Shown here: positions 1-7,837 of the stretch, in pieces
How the letters are laid out: each line of letters starts with the position of its first letter
Numbering within the stretch: the stretch's first letter is position 1
Origin: Micrococcales bacterium
Lineage (GTDB): Bacteria; Actinomycetota; Actinomycetes; Actinomycetales; Dermatophilaceae
Reading direction: 5' to 3'
Assembly (NCBI GenBank): GCA_003132125.1
Contig: PKWT01000172.1
Span: forward strand, 1 to 9,639
Length of the DNA: 9,639 nucleotides
The notes under the pieces: model-generated
Seen by the model: the letters and a program-made list of their open reading frames with translations, nothing else
Told to the model about the DNA's origin: nothing
The model's database searches: none
Translations under genes and position numbers: made by a program

Positions 1-785
1 CGTCGCAGGGCGGCGTCCCGCTCCAGCCGGATGGTGTCGCGCCGGCGTCGATCGGCGATGACCGCGGCGAGCACGACCTCGGGATGGACGCCGGAGGGGG
101 GCAGGGGAGACACATAGGCGACCACCTCGTCGTGCAGCTGCCCGCCGAGGGTCGCGCGAGACTGCGGGCTCAACAACGGCGCGCGCATGAGGAACTGGCG
201 GACCGCCATGGCCAGGCCGTCGGGCAGTCGGGCGATGTCGGCGTCGGCAGCCCAGGCAGCCAGCTGGAGAGGCATCATCGGAGGTGGCGGCAACGTCATG
301 TGCACCCGTTCCCGCACGACGTACGTACCGGCGGCATAGTCACCGAGCCGCTTGCCCTTGTTGCTCACAATCGCGCTCACCAAGGCGGGGACCCCGACCA
401 AAGCCCAGATCTCGACGAAGCCGACGAGCGCGCGGGTCAAGGCATGGCGAAACCCGATCGGCCCCGCGTCGTCGCGCACGGTCCGAAGACCCGTGGCGAG
501 CTTGCCCACCGAGCGACCGCGGGTCAGGGTCTCCAACGTGGCCGGCAGCGCGACGGTGACGACCACCAGAAGCAGGGTCATGGCGATGCGGATGATGGCC
601 TCGTCGGCGTTCTCGGTCATCGACGAGGACACGAAGAGGCCGATCCACAGGGCAGCGCCGGCAACCAGCAGGTCCAGGAAACCGGACAGCGCGCGGATGG
701 CGATCCCGGCCGCGGGCAGCTCCAGGGCGACCGCCTCGCCGGTTACGAGGTCGTCGGCCCCGACGCCCACAGTGCTGTTGCTCAT
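1..785 (-). CDS. RDD-family membrane protein with C-terminal extension (3' end outside window)
   Basis: I translated this frame by hand from the ATG at 785 to the window edge. It is open for 261 codons and continues beyond. Residues 20-160 form an RDD domain: the Arg and Asp of the first helix (IRALSGFLDLLVA, R31 and D38), a second helix at about 63-83, the loop motif LTRGRSVGKLATGLR at about 87-101, a third helix at about 123-141, then KGKRLGDYAAGTYVV. RDD proteins are three-helix inner-membrane proteins of mostly unknown role, and some have been linked to ion transport. Residues 162 onward (PPPPMMP linker, then a charged, apparently soluble, helical stretch) lie outside the RDD fold. The gene runs with the MoxR operon but is separated from it by the opposing SpoIIM-like gene, as I recall for M. 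tuberculosis Rv3693-Rv3695. No clear Shine-Dalgarno precedes the ATG. Family call is firm; function is unknown. Confidence 0.9.
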   Translation of the reverse strand, partial: MSNSTVGVGADDLVTGEAVALELPAAGIAIRALSGFLDLLVAGAALWIGLFVSSSMTENADEAIIRIAMTLLLVVVTVALPATLETLTRGRSVGKLATGLRTVRDDAGPIGFRHALTRALVGFVEIWALVGVPALVSAIVSNKGKRLGDYAAGTYVVRERVHMTLPPPPMMPLQLAAWAADADIARLPDGLAMAVRQFLMRAPLLSPQSRATLGGQLHDEVVAYVSPLPPSGVHPEVVLAAVIADRRRRDTIRLERDAALR

Positions 786-860
786 ACGGTGCTGTCGCCC
801 ATGATTGCCAAGCGTATCCGGCTGGGGCGGGCGCCGGACGACCGCGAATACAGTGTGAAC
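786..860. promoter_or_regulatory. Short divergent intergenic region, candidate promoters both ways
   Basis: This gap separates the divergent starts of the RDD gene (785, minus) and the SpoIIM-like gene (855 or 861, plus), so promoters for both must lie here or inside the coding ends. On the plus strand a TANNNT-type -10 hexamer, TACAGT, sits at 849-854. Normal spacing puts its +1 at about 861, exactly at a GTG codon, which would give a leaderless message. On the minus strand TACGCT (816-811) would put a start about 19 nt before the RDD ATG. Neither has a convincing -35 box. In high-GC DNA such hexamers arise by chance, so this is a candidate only. Confidence 0.35.
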
Positions 861-1856
861 GTGGATCTCGACGCGTTCGTGGCAGCGCACCAGGGTGAGT
901 GGAGCCGCCTTGAGTACTTGGCGCGTCACGGATCGGCCAGCGGCGCGGAGGCCGACGAGATCCTCGACCTGTATCAGCGGGTGGCCACCCATTTGTCCGT
1001 GGTCCGTTCGGCGGCCCCGGACCCCAGCCTGGTGACGTACCTGTCGTCCCTTCTTGCGCGAGCCCGAACCCGTTCTGCCGGAACGAGATCGGTGGCATGG
1101 TCGGACCTACGGGGCTTCTTCACCGACACGTTCCCCGCTGCTCTCTACCGGACCCGGCGGTGGTGGATCGTCACTGCGTTCGCCAACATCGGGGCATCGC
1201 TGGTCATCGGGTGGTGGTTCCTCTCGCACCCGCAGTTCGAGTCCTCGCTGATGTCTCCGTCCGAGATCGACAAGCTTGTCAACACAGACTTCGAGCACTA
1301 CTACAGCGAGTTCGCGGCGTCGCACTTCGCCGCGCTGGTCTGGACTCACAACGCCTGGCTCACGGCGATCTGTATCGCGCTCGGTGTCCTCGGCGTCCCG
1401 GTGGTCTATCTGTTGTTCGAGAACGTCCTGAACCTGGGGTTCATGGGCGCGGTCATGATCAACCATGACCGCGGCGCATTGTTCTTCGGTCTGATCCTGC
1501 CGCACGGACTGCTGGAGCTGACAGCGGTCTTCGTGGCCGGTGCGACCGGCCTGCGGTTGTTCTGGGCCTGGATCGACCCTGGCCCGCGGACCCGTGGGCG
1601 GGCCGTTGCCGAGGAAGGTCGTTCAGCCATGGCTGTGGCCCTCGGCCTGGTGGTTGTGCTGGCGGTCTCGGGAGTTGTCGAGGCGTTCGTCACCCCCTCG
1701 CCGCTGCCTACATGGGCCCGCATCACCATCGGTGTGATCGTCGAGGTGGCCTTCATCGCCTATGTGTTCACGGTCGGTCGATGGGCGTGGCAGCGGGGCG
1801 CAACCGGCGATGTGTCGGCGCGCGATGCGGGCGACACGGCACCCGTCGTGGGTTGA
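861..1856 (+). CDS. SpoIIM-like (stage II sporulation protein M, DUF95) membrane protein
   Basis: This is a predicted multi-pass inner-membrane protein of about 331 residues. After a soluble N-terminal helical segment (VDLDAFVAAHQGEWSRLEYL, then LYQRVATHLSVVRS) come hydrophobic helices starting at RRWWIVTAFANIG. The SpoIIM/DUF95 hallmark follows: a loop with NHDRG, FFGLILPHGLLELTAVFVAGATGL, and further helices to the C-terminus. In endospore formers SpoIIM belongs to the DMP peptidoglycan hydrolase complex; in actinobacteria the family is widespread and its role is unknown, so the sporulation name should not be read as function. The frame is open far upstream (to 84), but everything before about 800 is antisense to the RDD gene. 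Plausible starts are ATG 801, GTG 855 and GTG 861. I chose 861 because MDLDAF-like starts are usual in the family and a -10-like hexamer precedes it. It ends 4 nt from the DUF58 stop. Confidence 0.85.
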   Translation: MDLDAFVAAHQGEWSRLEYLARHGSASGAEADEILDLYQRVATHLSVVRSAAPDPSLVTYLSSLLARARTRSAGTRSVAWSDLRGFFTDTFPAALYRTRRWWIVTAFANIGASLVIGWWFLSHPQFESSLMSPSEIDKLVNTDFEHYYSEFAASHFAALVWTHNAWLTAICIALGVLGVPVVYLLFENVLNLGFMGAVMINHDRGALFFGLILPHGLLELTAVFVAGATGLRLFWAWIDPGPRTRGRAVAEEGRSAMAVALGLVVVLAVSGVVEAFVTPSPLPTWARITIGVIVEVAFIAYVFTVGRWAWQRGATGDVSARDAGDTAPVVG

Positions 1857-1860
1857 TCGA

Positions 1861-3153
1861 CTACAGCAGGCCCTTGCTCTTGAGCATCAGGTAGTGGTCG
1901 GTCAAGGCCACCGGAAGCTGCTCCGGCTCGGCGTCGATCACATGGACACCGAGGTGTCGCAGCACTTCTGCGGTGCGTTCGCGCAGACCGAGAGTGCGTT
2001 CAGCGGCGGCAGCGTCATACACGCGCGAGGTGCTGCTGACGTCGGCTGCCATCGCCGAGAGGGCAGGGTCGGCGACCGAGGCAAGGACCACCCTGTGGTG
2101 CCGGGTGAGCGTGGCCAGCGTCGGCAGCAGGCTCTCCTCGATGGCCGCCGGCTCAAGGGGAGTCAGCAGCACGACCAGGGATCTGCGGCGGCTCAGCGCC
2201 GAGATCGCGCCTGCCATCATCGACCAGTCGGCCTCCAGCAGGGCCGGCTCCAGCGGGGCCATTGCCGTCACGAGGTCGCCCAAGAGGGTCGTGCGGGCCG
2301 CGCCGCTGAGACGGGCACGGACCTGCCGGTCGCCGGCGAGGAAGTCCACGTGGTCACCTGCCCTGGAGGCGAGCGCGGCCAACAACAGCGAGGCGTCCAT
2401 GGCCGCATCCAGCCGAGGTGTGTCACCCACTCGGCCCGCCGATGTTCGGGAGGTGTCGAGAACCAGGATCAGGCGTCGGTCACGCTCTGGCTGCCAGGTG
2501 CGCACGACGACTGCGGTGCGTCGAGCGGTCGCCCGCCAGTCGATGCTGCGGACGTCGTCGCCGACGACATAGTCGCGCAGCGAGTCGAACTCGGTGCCGG
2601 CGCCACGAGTGCGGACCGCGGAGCGTCCGTCGAGCTGCCGAAGGACGGCAAGCCGGCTGGGCAGGTGCTTTCGTGAGGTGAACGGCGGCAGGGCACGGAT
2701 GACCCCTTCGATCGGGAACGACCGCTGTCGGGCGGCCAGGCCCAGCGGCCCCAGGCTGCGCACCGTGACCCGGTCGGCCCGCCGGTCGCCACGACGGGTG
2801 GGCGTCAGCGTGGTCCGCAGGGCAACGCGCTCACCGCTGCGGACATCGACCGTATGCCGGTCGCTCGCGGCCCCCGCGGACGGTTGCCAGGCGTCGCGAA
2901 CGATGCCGTGCAAACGCCGAGGCGTCGGATTTGTCAGCCAGAGTGTGGTCGACCCGCTCACGCCGAGCCGCACCTGATGGACGATGTCGCGACCGAGCAC
3001 GAGCTTGCTGGGGCTCAGCGCGAGCAGGAGGTCGAGCCCGATCGCGCACAGTGAGACCAACCACCAGAGCCGGACGGTGGTCATCGTCGGCTGGAGCCAT
3101 ACGGCGACCAGGCCCAGCATCAGAAGAGCGGGCGCGCGCCCGGTCAGGGCCAT
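1861..3153 (-). CDS. DUF58 family protein with von Willebrand A-like domain
   Basis: This 430-residue protein has two hydrophobic helices at about 8-20 and 28-46. A beta-rich stretch follows at about 55-135 (LWLTNPTPRRLHGIVRDAW), then the defining DUF58 motif at about 189-211, EFDSLRDYVVGDDVRSIDWR. Next is a vWA-like domain beginning at LILVLDTSRTSAGRV (D233), where the metal-binding DxSxS pattern reads D-T-S-R-T. DUF58 proteins are typically encoded next to MoxR AAA+ ATPases and are thought to be their membrane-tethered partners or adaptors. The start is the ATG 2 nt after the MoxR stop. No Shine-Dalgarno is visible, so translation is probably coupled to MoxR. The gene converges on the SpoIIM-like gene with only 4 nt between stop codons, leaving no room for a terminator. 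It corresponds in position to M. tuberculosis Rv3693. Family assignment is secure; molecular function is inferred. Confidence 0.93.
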   Translation of the reverse strand: MALTGRAPALLMLGLVAVWLQPTMTTVRLWWLVSLCAIGLDLLLALSPSKLVLGRDIVHQVRLGVSGSTTLWLTNPTPRRLHGIVRDAWQPSAGAASDRHTVDVRSGERVALRTTLTPTRRGDRRADRVTVRSLGPLGLAARQRSFPIEGVIRALPPFTSRKHLPSRLAVLRQLDGRSAVRTRGAGTEFDSLRDYVVGDDVRSIDWRATARRTAVVVRTWQPERDRRLILVLDTSRTSAGRVGDTPRLDAAMDASLLLAALASRAGDHVDFLAGDRQVRARLSGAARTTLLGDLVTAMAPLEPALLEADWSMMAGAISALSRRRSLVVLLTPLEPAAIEESLLPTLATLTRHHRVVLASVADPALSAMAADVSSTSRVYDAAAAERTLGLRERTAEVLRHLGVHVIDAEPEQLPVALTDHYLMLKSKGLL

Positions 3154-3155
3154 GG

Positions 3156-4141
<986 letters not shown>

Positions 4142-4145
<4 letters not shown>

Positions 4146-5323
4146 GGTCGGCGTACTTCCTTCTCGAGTGCGATGAGGTTGTTGGCGAGTTCCAGGAGTG
4201 ACGAGTCGTCATGCACCGCAGACGAGCTCAGCAGGTCCAGCACGTCGCGGTAGCTCCGACCGCTGACCGCAGCCGCCGCCGCCGCCACGCTGCTGACCGC
4301 TGACGATGCAGACAACCCAAGGTATGCCGTCAGCCGCCTTCGCGTTGCGAGCTGGAGCACCGCCAGGGCTCGGGTGCGGTCGTGGGACTTGCGATACATC
4401 CGACCACGGCTCTCAGTGGTCTCGACGGCGCGGACGATGACAGGCAGAGGCTCGGTGACCAGACGCCCGAGGCGACGTCCCCGCCACAGGCACAGGAACA
4501 CGACGGCTGACGTCGCCACGGCCACGCCCGGCCCGAACCACAAGGGCGCGATGGCGCGCGATGAGCTTTCGGAGGGTGCGACGTCGGCCAGGGAGGGGAC
4601 GTACCAGATCAGATGGTCGGTCTGTCCGAAGAGGTGTAGGGCGATCGCGGCGTTGTCGGAGTCGAGGATGGTGCCATTGCTGATCAGAGTGTCGTCGCCG
4701 AGCAGGATCACCGGCGGTCGACCTGCGGCGCCAGGCAGGCTGACCATCGCGCCGCCACCGTCGCTCTTGTCGGGGAAGCAGGTCGTCGCGCCGGAGTCGC
4801 TTCCGGTCGCCGTGTATGCCCGGCCCGCTTGCGCCAGCCGGAAGTCCGCTCCCACCTCGGCGCCCGTGCACGCGGCTGCCGGCTTCGTCAGATTCGCGAG
4901 GTGGGAGTCGACCGGCAGGCCCATGCCCTGGGTGACCTCGGGGTCGGGGCCAAGCAGGATCAGGCTGGCTGCGGGCGCGGCGTGTGCCAGCGCCGCTCGG
5001 GCCGTCCGACCCGACAGACGCAGGGTGTGGGTGATCACGACCGTCGAGGTGCCGTCGACGGTCTCGTCGAGCAGCTCGCGTTGGCTGCGCACGACGGACA
5101 CCCTGACGCCGTGGTCGCTCAGCACGTGGGCCAGGGCCTGGGCTCCGGAGTAGCCGGGGTTTGCCGGGTCGAGATCGTCGGTGTTGCTGCGACCAGCGGG
5201 GCTCAGCAGGGTCACTGCCAGGGTCGCGGCCAGGAGCACGACCGCCACGATCAAGGGCGCAACCCAGCGGGGGCGTTTGAGCGTGAGGGGCCTGGAGACC
5301 GCGGCGACTGAGGTCCTCTTCAT
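4142..5323 (-). CDS. DUF4350 domain membrane protein
   Basis: This 393-residue protein has two predicted membrane segments, about 20-42 and 262-280. They bracket an extracytoplasmic domain and leave a C-terminal cytoplasmic region of about 110 residues. The domain starts with the DUF4350 pattern (NPGYSGAQALAHVLSDHGVRV, then RSQRELL) and continues with ILLGPDPEV. It ends with PVILLGDDTLISNGTILDSDNAAIALHLFG, which resembles a Rossmann-like or GATase-like fold. Two cysteines in it, C152 and C182, could form a disulfide; the only other cysteine (C278) is in the second membrane segment. After the second helix the segment RLVTEPLPVIVRAVETTESRGRMY is typical of the actinobacterial family, and an Ala-rich stretch follows at about 340-355. 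It starts 13 nt after the DUF4129 stop and overlaps moxR by ATGA. It matches the position of Rv3691. Biochemical role is unknown. Confidence 0.88.
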
Positions 5324-5336
5324 ACTGTGGTCATCG

Positions 5337-6023
5337 TCATACGGTCAGGTCCTGGAGGGATGCTGCCACCGGCGCGGGGCGGGTCTTGACCAGCTCGGCG
5401 TCGAGCTGCCGGACGAGGCCAGCCTGTCCCGAGGTGGCAAGGCGATGGCCGTAGCGAATGGCGTCGAACATGTTCGCCGCCTGTGCGAGTCGGACCGCGT
5501 GGTCGGGGAAGGGCTGCGCCAGCTCGAGACTCACCTCGTGCGCAGTACGTCCGGGCGAGTCATCCAGGAGCGTGCGATCGCTCATGTCCTTGGCGATGGC
5601 GCGGAATCCATCCAGGACAGCGTCGTCATAGCGTCCGTCGTCGAAGGCCGCGGAAGCCAGCATGCGATAGGTGCTGGCGGTGATCGTCGGGTCCACGAGC
5701 ACTGCCCCGTCAGGGCGGGCGGCGACTGGATTTCGGCGGACCTTGGGCAGGACCCAGACGAGGAGTGCGATGGTGGCCACCGCCATCAACGCGGTGATGA
5801 CCGGGGATATCCCGCTGTTGGCCAGGTTGTTGGCTCCATCGAGCAGCTTGCCAAGCTGGTCGAGGATCCACCGAATCGCGGTGTCTAGCCACGGGTCGTG
5901 GTAGTCCGGGCCGCTCAGCTCGTCACCGAGCCATCGCCGTGCCTCGGCCGGGGTGGGATCCAGACCACCCTTGGGTGACCAGCCCGCCGCAGCCATGCAA
6001 AGTGACCAGCTCGCCGGCATCAT
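5337..6023 (-). CDS. DUF4129 domain membrane protein
   Basis: With the ATG at 6023 the product is 228 residues. The N-terminal part contains DPTPAEARRWLGDELSGPDY and an amphipathic helix (WLDTAIRWILDQLGKLL). One membrane segment follows (ISPVITALMAVATIALLVWVLP, about 73-92). The cytoplasmic C-terminal DUF4129 domain has YRMLASAAFDDGRYDDAVLDGFRA and the conserved TLLDDSPGRTAHEV, then FPDHAVRLAQAANMFDAIRYG. DUF4129 domains also occur at the C-terminus of transglutaminase proteins found with MoxR-DUF58 pairs; here the domain stands alone without a transglutaminase. The start is uncertain. A GTG at 6068 would overlap the upstream gene by 35 nt, and an ATG at 5996 is also possible. I prefer 6023 because it leaves a 10-nt gap, although no clear Shine-Dalgarno precedes it. 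It corresponds in position to Rv3690. Function is unknown. Confidence 0.85.
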   Translation of the reverse strand: MMPASWSLCMAAAGWSPKGGLDPTPAEARRWLGDELSGPDYHDPWLDTAIRWILDQLGKLLDGANNLANSGISPVITALMAVATIALLVWVLPKVRRNPVAARPDGAVLVDPTITASTYRMLASAAFDDGRYDDAVLDGFRAIAKDMSDRTLLDDSPGRTAHEVSLELAQPFPDHAVRLAQAANMFDAIRYGHRLATSGQAGLVRQLDAELVKTRPAPVAASLQDLTV

Positions 6024-6033
6024 GAGTTGGCGT

Positions 6034-7110
6034 TCAGATCCGCGTTGCGGGGTTGGCCTGGGCCTCACGGATCAGCACGACATCGAGTGCCTCGAGGCGC
6101 ATCCGGCGATCGATGTAGAGCAGGCCGGTCACGGCCGCCACGAAGGGTGTTGTGATCGCCCCCGAGAGCAGCGCCGACAGGTGGGAGACGAACATGGCCA
6201 CCATCTGCCCGCCTTCGCCGTCCTGCCCCGCCATGGCTGCGATGGCGACGCCGACGATCGAGAAGGGCATCCCGAGCATTGCCCCGACCATCGCCGCCAG
6301 CACACCGGCCGCCAGCGTGATGCCCAGGATGCGCCAGAACGCGGCCGCCCCTTTGGTGAGGGCGAACGAGCGGCGCAACCCTGCGAACACCCCGTGGCCC
6401 TCGAGGACGATCGCGGGTGCGGCCAGCGAGATCTTCGTCGAGACATAGACGGCCAGGACGACGGTGCAGAGGACCCCGAGGAGCAGCACGGCTGTTCCCG
6501 CGCCGACGGTGTCATTGACCAGCAGCAGGACTCCGGGCCCGATCAGCAACACCGCTGACACGAGGCTGAACAGCCCGCTCAGGATCAACAATGCGAGCAA
6601 CGACAGGAGTCGTCCGCGCGTGGACCGCCAGGTCTGACCGAGGTCTGGTTTGCGGCCCAGGACCGCTTGGCCCACGACAAAGATCAGCAGCCCGCTCAGG
6701 AGGGCGGTAGCGAGTGCGGTGGACAGGCTTTGGATCAGCGTGGCGGGAACTCCGATGAACGCCCCGGTCTCCGGTCCGTACCTGCTCACGACACTGGCCG
6801 TCAGATGGGTCGCGCCGATCCCCAGGACGGCTGACGGGACAAGGAACGCGGCCAGCGCCAGCGCGGACATTCCGACCATCGACTTCGGGTTGAAACGAAC
6901 GGCTTTGACCGCGCCGTCCAGGATGTCACCGAGCTGCAGCGGCCGCAGCGGAACGATGCCCGGCTTGTGCGCGGTGAGCATCGGGATCTGTCGCATGGCG
7001 CTTTGTGGCTGCAGCGGGAGACCGCCTGGCGGTGGCCCGGCGTACGACGGACCGGGCGCAGGGTCGCCACCAAGTGGTCCAGGGGCGGAAGACCCGCCGG
7101 TCGCCGTCAT
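6034..7110 (-). CDS. Multi-pass membrane protein, GPDPase membrane-domain type
   Basis: This 358-residue protein has a Gly/Pro-rich cytoplasmic N-terminus (about 1-40) followed by the conserved entry motif KPGIVPLRPLQLGDILDG (about 49-66). Roughly six hydrophobic segments lie at about 80-102, 121-150, 168-192, 203-230, 259-290 and 303-331. It ends with the family C-terminal motif LLYIDRRMRLEALDVVLIREA (about 330-350). This matches the group annotated as 'glycerophosphoryl diester phosphodiesterase membrane domain' proteins. That domain is the membrane part only; no phosphodiesterase catalytic domain is present, so enzyme activity should not be assumed. The ATG at 7110 has a good Shine-Dalgarno (GGGAG at 7119-7115) and lies 36 nt after the kinase-like gene, the largest gap in this gene string. 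It is the first gene of the MoxR module and corresponds in position to Rv3689. Its role is unknown. Confidence 0.85.
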   Translation of the reverse strand: MTATGGSSAPGPLGGDPAPGPSYAGPPPGGLPLQPQSAMRQIPMLTAHKPGIVPLRPLQLGDILDGAVKAVRFNPKSMVGMSALALAAFLVPSAVLGIGATHLTASVVSRYGPETGAFIGVPATLIQSLSTALATALLSGLLIFVVGQAVLGRKPDLGQTWRSTRGRLLSLLALLILSGLFSLVSAVLLIGPGVLLLVNDTVGAGTAVLLLGVLCTVVLAVYVSTKISLAAPAIVLEGHGVFAGLRRSFALTKGAAAFWRILGITLAAGVLAAMVGAMLGMPFSIVGVAIAAMAGQDGEGGQMVAMFVSHLSALLSGAITTPFVAAVTGLLYIDRRMRLEALDVVLIREAQANPATRI

Positions 7111-7114
7111 GTGT

Positions 7115-7119
7115 CTCCC
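7115..7119 (-). promoter_or_regulatory. Ribosome binding site of the GPDPase-type membrane protein gene
   Basis: On the minus strand GGGAG lies 4 nt before the ATG at 7110. It is one of the few clear Shine-Dalgarno sequences in the window and supports that start. It also suggests that the MoxR module can be translated independently of the upstream kinase-like gene. Confidence 0.55.
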
Positions 7120-7146
7120 AAGTCGATCGGGTATCGCTCCATGATG

Positions 7147-7812
7147 TCAGGGGGTCGTCCCGACGAGTGCCGCAACGGCGGTCATCGCCTCGGCCGCGGA
7201 CACAGGTTGGGCCCCGAGCCGGACATGTCGGGCCACGATCTCGGGCTCCTGTCGGCACAGGATCAAGCCGCGACGCCACAGTACCCACGGCGGCTTGCGG
7301 CGTTCGGCCAGGTCGCGGATCAGGCGGCGGCAGAACGTCAGCCACGGGCCCGAGTGGACGCAGAAGGCGACCGCGAGGACGTCGGCTTTCACCAAGACTT
7401 CAATGATCTCGGCAGCGAAGATGCCCTCAGCCAGGATCAGCTGGCCGGGTTCGGCCGTGACGGCCGAGTCACCCACGGTGCGGGATGAGCTGATGTCGTA
7501 GGTCGGCAGCTTCACAGCTCCGTCCCGGCACAGGTCAATCAGTGCCTGAATCGCTGCGTCGGCGTCCCAGGACCGCGGGTTGTCCCAGTCAGGGACGCCC
7601 ATCGGGAGGATCGGCAGGGACGGGTCGTCCCCGTCGCGGTAGAAGTCGTCCAGCCGGACGATCGGCCATCCATGGCGCTCCTGGAGGTGGGCCGCCAGCC
7701 GTGACTTGCCGGCACCGCTCGGGCCGGCCACGATCACGACACGTCGTCGGCCGTCGCGGGGCAACGGTTCGTCCACGGCTGGTCGACGGTATTCACGGCG
7801 CCGAAGTCTCAT
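7147..7812 (-). CDS. Uridine kinase-like P-loop nucleoside kinase
   Basis: This 221-residue cytoplasmic P-loop kinase has a Walker A motif GPSGAGKS (about 30-37) after the strand RRRVVIVA. It also has the acceptor-site motif RLDDFYRDGDD (about 53-63), DWDNPRSWD (about 75-83, in place of the NFDHP motif of classical uridine kinases), KLPTYD (about 101-106), LILAEGIFA (about 126-133) and a lid-like FCRRLIRDLAERRK. These are the landmarks of the uridine kinase/phosphoribulokinase fold, which transfers phosphate from ATP to a nucleoside. It is divergent from classical Udk, so the true substrate (uridine, cytidine or another small molecule) is open. It starts 25 nt after the ALDH-like gene and ends 36 nt before the membrane protein gene. 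Placement beside an ALDH pair fits nucleoside or deoxyribose salvage, which is an inference. No strong Shine-Dalgarno precedes the ATG. Confidence 0.82.
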   Translation of the reverse strand: MRLRRREYRRPAVDEPLPRDGRRRVVIVAGPSGAGKSRLAAHLQERHGWPIVRLDDFYRDGDDPSLPILPMGVPDWDNPRSWDADAAIQALIDLCRDGAVKLPTYDISSSRTVGDSAVTAEPGQLILAEGIFAAEIIEVLVKADVLAVAFCVHSGPWLTFCRRLIRDLAERRKPPWVLWRRGLILCRQEPEIVARHVRLGAQPVSAAEAMTAVAALVGTTP

Positions 7813-7837
7813 GGGCAGCCGTCCAGGTGGAGAGGCA

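Noticed and set aside
84..800. Upstream part of a long plus-strand open frame continuous with the SpoIIM-like gene
   Set aside because: It is antisense to the well-supported RDD gene, its translation is low-complexity Arg/Gly/His/Asp-rich, and it matches no family. The real protein starts at 801, 855 or 861.
340..1098. 252-codon minus-strand open frame
   Set aside because: It overlaps the RDD gene in another frame and crosses the divergent promoter gap; its Pro/Arg/Gly-rich translation is a high-GC shadow.
1762..2676. 304-codon plus-strand open frame
   Set aside because: It is antisense to the DUF58 gene and partly overlaps the SpoIIM-like gene. Its composition is that of a shadow frame with no recognisable domain.
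4262..4303. GCC-rich run flanked by two CTGACCGC copies, possible repeat element
   Set aside because: It encodes the Ala-rich stretch of DUF4350 in frame; the short repeat is explained by codon and amino-acid bias.
4374..5153. 259-codon plus-strand open frame
   Set aside because: It is antisense to the DUF4350 gene. The Arg/Ser/Pro-rich translation is typical of complementary-strand frames in GC-rich genes.
6024..6068. GTG at 6068 as the start of the DUF4129 gene
   Set aside because: It would overlap the upstream gene by 35 nt and add a basic, non-conserved N-terminus (RPRPTPQRG). The ATG at 6023 is simpler, though not proven.
6034..7110. Calling this gene a glycerophosphodiester phosphodiesterase
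   Set aside because: Only the membrane domain is present; no catalytic GDPD domain or its His/Glu motifs can be seen, so enzyme activity is unsupported.
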